The notes below the pieces were generated by a model. It saw only the letters and a program-made list of their open reading frames with translations. It was not told the origin of the DNA and did not search any database. A stretch of DNA of 64,000 nucleotides from Lumnitzera littorea. Its lineage: Eukaryota; Streptophyta; Magnoliopsida; Myrtales; Combretaceae. Numbering within the stretch: position 1 is the first letter of the stretch; the number at the start of each line of letters is the position of its first letter. This document shows positions 24,576 through 36,992 of the stretch, one piece after another. The position numbers were made by a program, and so were the translations under genes. The stretch spans positions 72,730,522 to 72,794,521 of the forward strand of contig JAMXBB010000011.1 of NCBI GenBank assembly GCA_024138015.1, in the 5' to 3' direction.

Positions 24576-24606
24576 AAAACCCTAGTTCGCTGGGCTTTTA
24601 TATAAA
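24576..24606 (-). promoter_or_regulatory. RPL7A core promoter
   Basis: On the minus strand TATATAAAAG (24596-24605) overlaps AGCCCA (24591-24596, site II-like). CTAGGGTTTT (24576-24585), a telo-box (AAACCCTA), follows. Site II and telo-box pairs near the start of transcription are typical of plant ribosomal protein genes. A start near 24570 would leave a 5' UTR of about 35 bases before the ATG at 24535. Confidence 0.75.
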
Positions 24607-24749
24607 AACTTGGGGGAAGACTATAGTTGATCTGAAAACAATTAAAAAGAAAAAGAAAATAAAAAAGATTTGCATATTTTCTCATTTTGATAATATTTTT
24701 TGTTACTGGTGTAAGTGTGCTTCTAAATAATTATTATTTAGTTTATTTT

Positions 24750-25627
24750 CATTTTTATTATATATTCGAAAATGTAAAAAAAATAAACTAATAAAAATAA
24801 AAGTAAATAATAATAATAATAATAAAAAGAAGGTTACTATAAAAAGGGTTTCATCACTTCAATAAATGTTTACTAAAAATAAAGAAAATGATAATAAATG
24901 GATCGTTTAAAAAAAAAGAAAAATAGGATGAATTTAGGGTTTCCAAAATAAAGATTAAAGAACTAGAATTCTTTTTTCTAAAATTTTTTCTTTAATAAAA
25001 ACAAATATCTAATAACTAAAAGTCAGTCGATTTAGAAAAAAAATAAACCCAAGCACTATAATCTTCATAAAAGTCAAACTATGGTAAATTTGATCCTTAT
25101 CTTATGGTATGTAGATATCCATAAAATGACTTAAAATATGAAAAAAAAAAAAAAAAAACCTTATTTTCCCTCGTAAATAAACAAATAAACTTTATATTGA
25201 TTTTTAATTTTCAGTTAGGAAGTTGTTTAAATAAGGAGTATTTTAAGAAATAAGCTCTAAATCTTAAAGGTTAAGGAAGTGACCATTTAGGTTTTAATAG
25301 ATTAACCTTTATCTCAAATTGTTTGGTTCTCTAAAAATCCAAAAAGTTAAGGTAGTAACCATCTAGGTTTTAATAGGTTAGCACTCATCTTAAAATCTCT
25401 AGTTCTTTAAAAATCCTCTTCGAAAAAGATTTCTCCTACAAATTAGTGGCTATGTTAAGATTGTTTCACCCATTTGGTTTTAACTTCACCTTTTTATGAA
25501 ATCTAAACCCAAATATAATGGTAAAATCAAATTTTTCTTAATTTTTAACTGAAAGTCCATACTAAATAGATATAGGGTTCAATATGGATCGAATTAAGGA
25601 AAATTAACCTAGAATTTAGGATCAACA
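24750..25627 (+). mobile_element. Truncated LTR of a Tat-like family
   Basis: Sequence near 25077-25125 (ACTATGG...GTATGTAGATATC) parallels the ACTACG...TATGTAGGCACC block of the other LTRs here. Two copies of a GGTTTTAATAGRTTA phrase (near 25292 and 25366) also occur in those LTRs. The block ends ATCAACA at 25627, matching CTCGACA of relatives. The 5' half is missing, so no duplication can be checked. Confidence 0.5.
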
Positions 25628-25789
25628 ATTCTAATTTGTTTGAATCAAACTCAAGTTCAATAAATTTAATAAAATCTAATATTGAATAATCAAGAAGAAT
25701 TTTTTTCTATAAAAATTTTTAATAATTAATTCAACCCCATTCTTGATTGTTCAACCGGGACCAACATTAGTGCTTGCATATGAGTGTTA

Positions 25790-26433
25790 GTGGTTATACT
25801 TCTCTTCTTATGAGAAGAATAAGTGGCTTGAAATGGTAACATGTTATCTTTTATTAATTAGACTACATTATCAACTTGTAAGGTTCTAATGTTGGTAACT
25901 TCGTACATCATGTAGTTAAAGATGTAGAGCTCGACATCTATTTTAGTAGTGATTATTATTAGATGAAATTAGGCTTGTGTTTATAGTCTATGTATGTTAC
26001 ATGTAAAGTGATTAACCCAACTCATACATATGGCATTTAGACTCTTTGAGGATCTTGAATAGAACTAAGTTAGCCTTCCTACAAAATATACAAAAACTTT
26101 TAGAGAAAACATAAAAAATGTTTTAGGGAGAGAAGCTTTGGAACTCAAATAATTCTTACTCAAATGACTGATGATCACAAATGAGGAAAAGTCCCCTATA
26201 TATACAAGTAACCTGCTCAAATAAATGGCTAAGATTAATATGTCTAATGATCTACAATACATTTATATTTCTAATGCTACTTACCATCTACCTACTAAGA
26301 TACAAAGATCCAAGATATTCCAAAGTCTTCTGAAAACTTCCATCTTCTAGAAGCTTCATTAGACTTGGACCTTAGGCTTCTTTTATATTGGCCTTGAGGA
26401 ACCTCTTTGGTTTAGGTCACCATTAGAGGTCCA
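25790..26433 (-). mobile_element. 3' LTR of the minus-strand chromovirus
   Basis: It lies directly downstream, on the minus strand, of the integrase C-terminal remnant. A TATATATAG TATA box is at 26196-26204 on the minus strand, followed by a leader rich in TTCTCTC. The start is placed near 26433 (TGGACCTC on the minus strand). The left boundary is approximate and the matching 5' LTR was not found. Confidence 0.5.
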
Positions 26434-26960
26434 TGATATTCTCCCCTACCAAATATAGCAATGCCCTCATCATTGTCCGCTGGTACTTATTGATCAATGC
26501 TTCAAATTTAGTAGTTTCCTAACCATTCTCACTTTCGAATAGTCCCTTCCACTTGATTGACTCGATACGATTAAGATAACCTCACTTAATTACTTTTCTG
26601 TCCTTCAATACTTTTCAACCTCCTTATCATAGGAACTCTAAACTCTAAAGGGGCATATGTTGTTTTCATCCGCTCTAGATGTTCTTCATAATAAGGCTTT
26701 AACATGCCACCATAAAATACTAGGTGTATTTTCAATCATAGAGGGAGCTCCAGCTTATATTGCATATTCCTTACTCTCTTTAAGATCTTGTAAGGTTATA
26801 TCCCCTCTTCAAACCTTTGCAAAGCGCCCCTCTAGTTCATTGTATTGAGTATAATCAAACCATGACAAAATCTCTTACTTGATACTTAATGTTCTCTTCT
26901 TTTGCTTAACAAATTTCTTCATTCGTTTAGTTACTTTATGTAAGTAGGCACAAACCATAT
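26434..26960 (-). pseudogene. Chromovirus integrase C-terminus and chromodomain remnant
   Basis: Minus-strand frames give LHKVTKRMKKFVKQKKR, then YKLELPPMIE-like and LKPYYEEHLERMKTTYAPL traces, the C-terminal order of plant chromovirus integrases. Decayed residues of the chromodomain region lie toward 26440. Stops and frame changes are frequent. The remnant ends exactly at the insertion point 26960/26961; the upstream residues of the same protein are found at 39309 on. Confidence 0.75.
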
Positions 26961-29317
26961 TGTAGGCACCCCATTTTTATCACCATTTATTTTAATTTCA
27001 GTCTTTTTTCACTTTTGGGCCAAGTTTACCTGAAAAATAAAAAACTTGAAAAAATAAAAAATAATAATAATGGAAAAAACTCAAAAAGTAAATAAAAAAA
27101 CGAAAATTGAAAAATAAAAAAAAATACAAAGTGTAAAAAATGTCCTAGTTAAGTCAGTTAGTCATTTAGGGTTGGGTCATATTACAATAAAATATATACA
27201 TACAATTTAATAAATTTAGAGTCTTTTGGGCCTTATTAGTAAAATGCTATTTAAGAAAAATCCAATCACATTTGAACTCATGAATGTAAATCTTGGTTCA
27301 ATTTTGAATATTTCAACTGGGCTAAAAAAGACTTGAGATTTATTCAATAGGCTATGTGCTGTAGTTAATTAAGTTAGTTTAAATTAGGCTCAAGATAAAA
27401 AGCCTAAATAAAATATGAGGTTTATAGAAACTTGATCTTAAAAATAGATTAGATTAAATCTTGAATGAAATTAACAAATCTAAATTGAGTATCATCGTAT
27501 CTTATAAATATTAAATTTGTTAAAATTGAATCTTCATAATAAAAAATTCGAAAAGATTCAAGTTTATGTCTATAAATAGTGGATATTGTGTTATAAAAAA
27601 TACACGTTTTCATAATTACACATAAGCCATAAAGTTGAACACTTCACACACTAGTGCACAGCAGAACACGAATGTCACTCACATAGTTTTTTTCATTCAT
27701 ACACACTCATCACTACACCATCCTCACTGCACACATAGATCGCTCACATGACCATACACAATCACAGAACATAGACACAACACACATCCAATAGCACACT
27801 ACACTTACAGATTACTCCACTGTCCACACCACATTCATATCAGTACTACACACATACGATCACACTGCACATTACAAAACACATACCCAACATTTATGTC
27901 CTCCAGCAGACTACAGTCCATACGCGCACACGATTCCATTCGCAGTTTGACTCAAGCGTACAGTCCAATTGAAGATTCAATTCACACGCGTACGACTTGA
28001 TTATGGTGATTCGAACTGTTTAGGTAATTAGGTAAATTATTTTAGTCATTTATTTATTTTGTTTTTAATAACTTTATTTTACTAAATTTTTTTTTTAGTG
28101 TAGTTTGTTTAATAATTCTAACGTATGTCATACATTTTAATTAGATAAATTTGTAAATTTTTAGATAAATTGTATTTTTTTAAATAAATTTCATATTTTT
28201 AGTTAAATTGCATTTTTTAAATATAGTTATATATCTTCTCCAAGATTCATATCTTTGGTGAAGATATGTATCTAAATTGCATCTCACGTCTTTTTCATTA
28301 AAATTACATTTAGATATAGTTACATATCTTCTCCGAGATTCATATCTGTGATGAGGATATATATCTAAATTACATCTTACATCTTTCTCATAAAATTGCA
28401 TTTTTTAATATAGTTATACATCTTCTTCAAGATTTATATCTTTGATGAAAATATGTATCTAAATTGTATCTTACGTCTTTTTCATAAAATTGCATATTTT
28501 AAAATATAGTTGCATATCTTCTCCTAGATTCATATCTTAGGTGAGGATATGTATCTAAATCATAAATTCATATAAATTTTGCATGTAGAGTTTTAAAAAA
28601 ACAATTTTTGGCATGTAGTGGTTTTTAAAAAAAAATTAGTTAGTTAGGTTTTTTTTTAAATAGATTCATAAGATTAAATCCTTTTAGGTTTTTTTTTTTA
28701 AATAATAAATTGTTAAATAACATAAATCTAGCTTAATTTTTAAATAAAAAAGAATCAACCTATTAAATCTTTTCTTAAAAAAAAAAAAAGAACTACGTTA
28801 ATTTAATCTCGACTAGTAAGCATATAGGTATCTTCAAAGCAACCATAAAATTTGTAGAATATTTTTGTTTTCTTTTCATTTTTAGGGAAATTTCGTAATA
28901 AAAAAATAATTAAAAATTCATTTTAATATATTTTAACATCCTTTCCATACTTTATCATTTTTCTGAAAAATTATAAAAATAAAGATCTATTAGTTTTTTT
29001 TTTAATTTTTATATGGTGACTTGATTTTAATAGGTTAACTCCTGAATTTAAATTTTTTTATTAAATTTTCTGATAATTTATTTTTTTTAAAAAAATCTAT
29101 GGACTAGTGTTTGAATTAGAGTTTTCCCATACAAAAACCCTAATTTAACTTTTTACCAATTTAAATGGTTAGTAATTCCGATTTTTTTTTAAATTTTTTT
29201 TAAACATTATTTTTTTAAAGAAAAATGTTTTTCCTTAATTTTATGTCAAGTAATTTATATTAAGCAACATATAGTTAATATAAATTGAATTAAGAAAAAC
29301 CAAAATAAGGCTTGATA
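26961..29317 (+). repeat. 5' LTR of element 2
   Basis: 2357 bases. It contains a TATA region with TATAAATAG near 27571, a C/A-rich tract (about 27610-27960), a four-unit hairpin repeat array (28190-28560), and an AT-rich end with CTCGACTAG and GTTAACTC words shared with other LTRs in the window. Confidence 0.9.
28190..28560 (+). repeat. Four hairpin-forming repeats of about 95 bp in the 5' LTR
   Basis: The word ATATCTTCT recurs at 28231, 28324, 28418 (ACATCTTCT) and 28514, spacing 93-96. Each unit carries ATATCTTC, a loop, and GAAGATATGT-type complement. An inner CCAAGAT/ATCTTTGG pair and an outer TTTAGAT/ATCTAAA pair are also present in the better copies. The 3' LTR has the same four units. 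Confidence 0.85.
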
Positions 29318-29341
29318 GAATTGGTGACTTCACTTGGAAAG
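29318..29341 (+). other. Primer binding site of element 2
   Basis: TTGGTGACTTCACTTGGAAA begins at 29321, four bases after the LTR end. It is a C-to-T decayed form of the TTGGCGACTCCACTGGG site also used by element 1. Confidence 0.7.
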
Positions 29342-31000
29342 CTTAGTGAGCTAGCCATGTAAAAATTAAAAAATTAATTGATAGACTTTTTTATTATTTT
29401 TCTTTTATTGTATTATAGTTGTACTAACTAGATGTTAGTGATGCAAGCTTCATAAGAAAAGCATAGCCTATTAAGCCTAGTTTAGGGAATTTAGGGGGCT
29501 TTAAGTTTTTTTAAACATTTTTATATGTTGAGATGTAGTTGGACCAAGGCTACTTAGGAATATTGGACAAGCTACCATTATATAACCCTCATGTCGCTAA
29601 GGTCTTTACTCCCGCCTAGCAATAAGAGACGAACCCACTCATACTTTGATGTAGCCCACTAGGTCTTTCCTCCAAAAATACATGAGGTTATAGAGCTTAG
29701 GACCCATAGACCATCCTCTTACATCATTTTTTTTTTCTTTGCAAAAAAAAAAAAAGGAGTTAATCATTTTTAAATTATGGAAAAAATTTAATAATCCGCT
29801 ATTAGTTAGGCTTTCTTTTTCAAAAAATAAAAGGAAATTAAAAGAATCAATACCCTTATATAAAAATGTTTATGAGTTCATAATTCTATTTCTATAGTTT
29901 ATTAATTACCAACCACATTGCATTGCACAAGTGTGTAGTATATTGCATCACATTTATTTTACATTTTTAATTTTCATATTTATCTATATATGATATCTTG
30001 TGTAATATATGTGAGTCTTATAGATTTTATTTTATTTCATGAGTAATAAGTTATATAATATAACATTTAATGTAGAAGACACAAAATCATTAATATTTTC
30101 CATGTACTGCCAACGTTAAAAAAAAAAACCTTAATATCGATTTTTAAATTTTTTTATTTTTTGGCATGTGATTATGGAAATTAATTATGGTAAAAATTAT
30201 TATGGAACTATCATTTTTTAAGGCTTTCTAGCAAATTTTCTTTTAAAAAAGAAAAGAAATTTCAAAAAGATATTTTATGACAAAAAAAAAAAAACAATTT
30301 CATAATTTTTTTTTACTTAGTCGATTTCTATTACAATGCCCCACATGTACCATACTGTTAAAAACTAAAAAAAAATACAAAAAAAAAAGATTTAACCGTC
30401 GGATTTTTATTGTAAATTATTTGCCATTTTAAGGTTATTAATCTTATAAATATCTAAGTTCCCATTCTTCCTATTTACCCCCGATAGAGTTTTCTCTATG
30501 AGTCACCACTCTTGTGTCATCTATTCAATAAATTTCTCATTATAAAATAATTTTTACTTCTCTATGTTGTCCTTGTAATATTATCGTCATCCTATATACT
30601 TGGTTATCGGTCCCAATGTTTCCATTTTTTTTAGTTTAGATTCATCAATGTCAGTATTAAGCTTCTGTAACATAAAATCAACATTGATTTTTTTTTTAAT
30701 AAAAGTTTCAAAAAAAAAAAAGAAAGGTTTTCAAAATTAAAAACTTAATTTAAAATAAAAAAAGAAAAAGGAAATGTAGTGTTGCTAACAAGCAAGAATG
30801 AATTCTTGTAGGATTTGAAAAATTACCTTTTAAAGTGGTTTAGCCTAGCCTAAAGCTCATAATCACTCATTTTCAAAAATACAAGATGTCCAAAGCTCCT
30901 AAATAGAGAATAACTATAGCAGAAGAGATTTTGAGCAAGCATGCGAAACAAGTTAAGACCATGGCTCATACCTAAACCCAACGGCCTATTAATAAGTAGA
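29342..31000 (+). other. Element 2 leader, low-complexity
   Basis: About 1.65 kb of AT-rich DNA with many A and T runs. No gag start or other coding motif is visible. Near 30450-30660 the T/C-rich stretch looks like a leader. Nothing else can be supported. Confidence 0.5.
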
Positions 31001-31810
31001 CGAGTTTAAAGAGTTGTAAGTTTATGAGCCTACTATCAACATGATACAAAGTTTTGAAAGGTTGCTAGAGATAGATTTGAATGGTCAAGCCTGGGGGACA
31101 TGTTATTGCCATGATCTAAATAACAGGGTTACAGCCCTAAAAGAAAAGTTGGTGATGTTAGAAGAAAGCTCACGAGTACAGAAATGGAAATAAGTTATGT
31201 ATTCAAGCAACTTGAAAACCTACATCCTAATACGGATAGGACATCATAGCCTAAGCATGAGAATAATTCGAGGAAAGAGAAGTCAAGAGCAAATGTGCCA
31301 ATTAGGAAAACCCAAAATTAAGACAAGCCTATCCCCAACAAAGTGGAGGGCACTTATATAGTTAAAGACTCTAATGGCCCAACTGTTCAAGCAATTAAGA
31401 GATGCAAGATTAGTAACATGTGAAAACCTAGTAAAGAAGTATAGGTCAAAGGAGTATGATGCAACAAATGGGGTGAATATCATGTGGGCCAAGTGAGGCA
31501 TACCATAGAAAATTGCTAAAAACTGAAGCATAAGGTACAAGATTTGATTAATGCAAAAATTATCCAACCAAGCTTTCTAGAAGCCAATGGGTCAGTTGGC
31601 AATAGTATCGTTTCCCTAAATTTTGAAGAAGCATCAAACAGACAACCTCTAGCATTAGATATTGAAGCCTACTACTATCATTTAACAAGATGGCTCACCA
31701 TTTGAAGCAATTAGGTATATCTCCAAGAGATCAATTTAACTGAATGGGCCAAGTTCCAAGAAGTGACAAAAATAGGGGCAAAAATTAGAAAAGAGTTTTA
31801 GTTTCTATAT
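31001..31810 (+). pseudogene. Decayed gag of element 2
   Basis: The frame near 31480-31640 reads HTIENC, then LKHKVQDLINAKI and VGNSIVSLNFEEAS. This matches the nucleocapsid end of Tat/Ogre gag, where ENC-x-LKHKVQDLI is conserved. The Cys next to the knuckle and other positions are lost through stops. Upstream Lys-rich traces fit the rest of gag. It is followed by non-coding sequence, then the nested solo LTR. Confidence 0.6.
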
Positions 31811-32037
31811 AACTTTTCGTTTTGGAGTTTATAATGGACACAATCTATTTAAATAAAGCAATTTTCACATGCATTCTTTTCTTTATATGTTATGAAGCTA
31901 GCTCAATAGGGTCATGTCATTGGTCCTTTACTTTATAAAATGCTTTATGTAAGATTTAGGGCGAGTGAAGATAGATAAAGTAAATGTAAACTCAAAACTT
32001 AAAATTTTCTACTTAAGGAGACATAACACATTACTTG

Positions 32038-34372
32038 TGTAGATACCTCATTTTTACCAAAATTTTTTTATTGATTAAGCCAGGTTATTTAATAAACAGA
32101 AAAAATAAATAAATAATAATAATAAAATAATAAAAAGAAGTCGAGTTGTGTTGAGTCTAGTAATATTGAGTCGAGTCGTAGCAAGTCTAGTCGAGTCATA
32201 TCAAGTCAAGTCGAATCGTTTGGTGTCAAATTGGATAATGGTAAGTGATCAATTTAGTAAATTCGAAGTCATTGAAAAATTGGACTTCATTGAAATATTT
32301 TACTTTAGTCCAATATAAAATGGATTTCTATCCGATTTATATTGGGCTAGAATATACTTTAGATTTATTAAGTGAACTATTGAGCTAAATCAAATTAGAT
32401 CGAATCGAGCTTAGAAAATAGAAAGCCCAAGTAGGGTTTCTAAAAGTTAAGACAAATCTTTGAAGAATCAAAATTATATTTTTCGTATCTTAGTTTAATT
32501 GGAATCAAATCTATATTTAAAACGATATAAAAGATTCGATTTTGAGGTTTATAAATTAGTAAGTGACATTAATGAGGTTTTCGTTATGCATTCGACAATT
32601 ACACAACCTACATTCGTTATTAGCCCTATCTCGACAATTCACAAGCACTTCCCCACCAACAACTTAACCAAGCTACACCCCTTGCAATTGGCATACAAAA
32701 CTAACCCCTCTCCTGACAAGCGTTGTCTATGTCTCCGACGTCCACATGCTAAACAAATCCTTGCTACCACAATCGTAAGCCAAACTCACCAACACGTGCC
32801 AACAAATCCAATCAGCTGCACAACTCCACAACAAATCCAATACACTTCAAATTCCACACACAACGTAGCAGCTGAAATTCCAACAATCCCAACCTCCCTC
32901 TTAATCAAATAGCCACAAACCAATTGATCAGAAATCCAACACAGCTTAAAGCAATCACCTATCCTACGTCACTAACGAATTCCACGACAGCTCACACACC
33001 AACGCTCCTTGACTTCACTTGCTGAAAACCACTACACACGCGCTGGAAACAACATCACTTTGACTGCATACCCCAATTGCATCGGCTCAACACATTCCCC
33101 ACGTTCAAACACTCCAAATCCACGCCAACAGCCCTGATTGCCATAGTCCCACACAGACACATAGCCAATTCACGATCAACACACACCCTATACACAAACA
33201 CACGACACACACTCCAACTCACACGCTATACACAAACACAAACAGACGTCCCTTCACCGATGCACCAACCATCACACCTGTGATCAGTGGAAATAGCAGC
33301 AGATGCCCTCCATTACACCGGTGATTAATGGAAACAGAAACCAATACGCTTTCCATCATGCTCGTAATCAGTGGAAACAGTAACCAACATGCCCCCAATT
33401 ACGCCCATAACCATACGAAAACAATGTTTGACGCACAACTCAACTCATAGGCAAAATTTCTTATTTTGTTATTTTTATTTTATTAGTTAAATCAATTATT
33501 TTTACAAACTTATTTATTTATTTTTAGTGTAGGTTTTTATTGTTTTCATATTGTGTGTTTTTTCTAGATAATCTTAATTTTTAATAAATTTAGCTCAATT
33601 ATATTTTTAGCAAGATCATGTTTTTTTGGAAAATAAACGTATTTAGATCGTATTTTATCGTTAGGATTTAGGAAAGATACTTTTCTACACATAGAGGTTT
33701 TGAAAAAAAAAAAGATTTAAATTGAATTTTTTTTTAAAGATTTAATTAATTAGGGTTTTTTTATTTAATTTTGAAAAATTAGATTTCTTAAGTTTCTTTT
33801 CTTAAAATAATAAATTGATAAAAAATATAAATCTGGCTCGATTTTTGAAATAAAAATAACCCATCCACTAAAAATTTTATAAAAAAAAGAACTACGGCAA
33901 GTTTAATCTCGACTAGTGGATATGTAGGCACCTTTAATGCAACCGTCTAAAAAAATTAAAAAAAAATTTTCCCTTTTTCTTAAAACAAATTCGCAATACA
34001 AAATCATTTTTAATTACATTTTGTGAATTTAGGTATATTTTAAATATTTTTAGAAAAATTACAAAAATAAAGCCCATTAGTTTTTTTCTTTAATTCTCAT
34101 ATGGTGATTTAGTCTTAATAGGTTAACTCTCGAACCTGATTTTCTGGTTTAATTTTCTAAAAATTAATTTTTTTTAAAATATCCATAGACTAGTAGTCAA
34201 ATTAGGGTTTTCCCGCCCGAAAATCCTAATTTTATTTTTTACCAGTTGAACGGGTTGGTGACTCTATTTTAAAAAAAAAAAATATTTTCCTTAATTAATT
34301 TTTTGTCAACTTATATTAAGCGGGCTAAGTTTGATATAAGTTAAATTAAGGAAATCGAAATAAGGCTCGACA
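32038..34372 (+). mobile_element. Solo LTR nested in element 2
   Basis: Begins TGTAGATACC at 32038 and ends CTCGACA at 34372. ACTTG occurs at 32033-32037 and again at 34373-34377, a perfect 5-bp target duplication. It contains a pentamer-like GAGTCGAGTCGTAG tract (32150-32215), a C/A-rich tract (about 32590-33440) and three copies of a 43-bp repeat with ATCAGTGGAAACAG (33280-33410). No internal retroelement sequence remains, as expected after LTR-LTR recombination. Confidence 0.9.
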
Positions 34373-34377
34373 ACTTG

Positions 34378-36992
34378 AAAGGTTTAGGATGAAAAGAGGC
34401 AATCCATGTTCTAAACACTAACCTTAAACACACATGAGAGTTAAGTGACACAATGTGAGTAATGAGGCTCATTTCTTAAAGGAGGTCTGTCTTGAACTTG
34501 GTATGCATGTCAAAGTGATGTTAAGCATTCATTTCACTACCCTAAACACTGTTATCCCTTGCAAACCCATTTGAGCCTTTTATGGATTTTTCTTAAAATT
34601 AACCCTACCAAAAATCACCTTACACCGAGGCAATTAGGAGGTTAGGGTCATTAATTTGGAAAAAGGGAGTAGATTAACTTATGTTTACCTTAGTAATGTT
34701 AATTCATGAGCAAATATTGTCATTAGTAATTTAATTTCTTTAGGATAAAGAAGAGTTTTAGACCATACACACTTCACTTAGGCCCATACACTCATTCAAA
34801 TACCTCAAGCCTATAAATTATTCCCAAACACTCCAAAGCCATATACACTTCTCCCAAGCTTATACTCTTTGAACCATAGTTTTAGGGCTTCAAATCTCAT
34901 AATGTGAAAACTTAGCAATGGAAGGTGACTACGTTAACCCAAAAAAAAAAAAAAAACAAAGTGAAAGAGAGAAGAAGAAGAAAAAAGAAAGAAAAAATTG
35001 AAAAAATAAATAAATAAATAAAAGCAAGTGATCACCTTCAAAGATGACCCAAATTGCCAATAAGCCTAAAATTCAAACTCGTGATGGTATCTAAAAGCTA
35101 AGCATTTGAAATTCCTAAGTCCAAAAGCAAAGCCATCATTTTATAATCCTACCTACTATACCACCTTTGCTAAAACTCTCTTGACTAAAGAAAACTAAGA
35201 TATGCTCATATTTAGTTTCTCCTAGGTTCTTGGCTTATATGCTCAAGATGGAATATATATGATTTCCTCAAAATTGGCCAAGTAAATCGATATCCATTTG
35301 CTCAAACTATTAACCAAAAGCCTTACATTGCCAACCTAGAAAAAACCTAATTGATTGACCAAAATGTATCATTTACAAGATAGGTTACAATCTTTGGAAT
35401 TGATGCCGAAAGTGAAAATAAACCTATGAGAGTGTAAAGAAATCTTGTTTGACTAAACATTACAAGTAATGATATCTATCCCCTTAGTAAAAAAATTCAA
35501 AAAAGTTAAGTGCTTTCTCGAGAACATGAATGGTCTTAATCTCAAGTTTGAAATCAGTACTTCTAAAAAGTTCAGGAATCATGAATTATGCTCCAACAAA
35601 CAAGACTGAAAGAATAAGTGATCAATGAGCAAGAGATAAGCCGACTCCTTATTTGTAATTTTTAGAGTCTTCAAGACTTTCTTACTTATTAGCAACATAA
35701 TTTTCCACTAAAGAGCTTTCTTAAATTCTTTTTTTTAAAAAAAAAAAAAAAAACCTTTTCAGAAGAGAAACAAAACATTTTTTCAAAAATTGTCAAGAGA
35801 TATTTCTTAAAAAGAAAAAGTAAAAAATTTCAAAGAATCATCAAAATCCCTCAAACTCAAGTCTTAGATGATTTTATCAAAACTCATTAAAGTCCTTGAA
35901 ATTCTAGGATTGCTTGCTCAAAGAAGTGTTGTCTTATTCCTTATCTAATCGCTTGGTCAATGAAGCGTTATCCAATCTTTTATAGGATCACTTGCTTAAA
36001 TGAGTGCTACTCTATTCCTTATTAGGTCACTTGCTTAGTAGAGCACCATCCAATCCTTTATTGGATCACTTACTCAAAGGAGTATTGTCCTATCCTTAGT
36101 TGAGTCGCTTACTTAGTAGAGCACCATCCAATCCTTTCTAAGATCACTTGCTCAAAGGAGCGCTGTCCTATCTTTAGTTGAATCACTTGTTTAAGGGATC
36201 ATTATCCTATCCTTAGTCGGGTCGCTTACTCAATGGCGTGCCATCCAATCCTTTCTAGGATCATTTGCTTAGAGGAGCGCCATCCAACCCTTTCTAGAAT
36301 CACTTGCTCATAGGAGCGTCATCCAACCCTTTGTAGGATCACTTGCTCAAAGGAATGCTATCCTATTCCTTATTGGATTGCCTGCTCGTTAGAGCGTTAT
36401 CCAATCCTTTCTAGGATCACTTACTCAAACAAGTACTGTCTTATTCCTTGTTGGATCGCCTGCTCGTTAGAGCACCATCTGACCTTTTCTAGGATTACTT
36501 GCTCAAAGGAGTGCTGTCCTATTCTTTATTAGATCACTTGCTAAGCGAAGCACCATCCAATCCTTTTTAGAATCACTTACTCAAAGGAGTGCTATACTAT
36601 TCATTTTTGGGTTGCTTGCTCAATGGAGTGCCATCTAATCATTTTAAGGATCGCTTACTCAAAGGAGCGCCATCCTATTCCTTATTGAACTACTTGCTTA
36701 GTGGAGTACTGTCCAGTGATTTATCAGATCGCCTATTCATAAGAGCACTGTCCTATTTTATCTCTAATAAAATGTCATCTTATCTTGTCTTCGAAAAATT
36801 TATCCTTTCAAGCAACAAATCCTTAAAAAGATATATCCCTTTAAGGATACCCAACCTTTCAAGTCGAGACCCTATTTGTTTAACATTCAAAGTCCTTACC
36901 CTATCAATTTAAGTCAAAACCTAGCAAAAATGAATATGTCTTTTGGTTTTTGTAGCAAAGTTTTTACAAACTTCATTACAAAAAAGTGGAGC
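34378..36992 (+). other. Element 2 3' region, non-coding
   Basis: Positions 34378-34960 are similar to 10630-11100 of element 1. A purine tract lies at 34935-35010. Where element 1 continues into RT, this element continues into unrelated non-coding DNA and then a minisatellite (35910-36768). A purine-rich TTACAAAAAAGTGGAGC at 36975-36992, just before the 3' LTR, is a likely polypurine tract. Confidence 0.6.
35910..36768 (+). repeat. 39-bp minisatellite, about 22 copies
   Basis: The unit has the form TCACTTGCTCAAAGGAGCGC followed by about 19 bases with CCTATTCCTTAT. Adjacent units alternate in part (CCTAT against CCAATCC), suggesting a 78-bp higher-order pair. Copies diverge by roughly 10-25 per cent. 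It occupies the same relative place as the 85-bp array of element 1. Confidence 0.9.

Noticed and set aside
28180..28401. Minus-strand 73-codon frame with an internal repeat
   Set aside because: It is the complement of the LTR hairpin repeats; the protein repeat follows from the DNA repeat.
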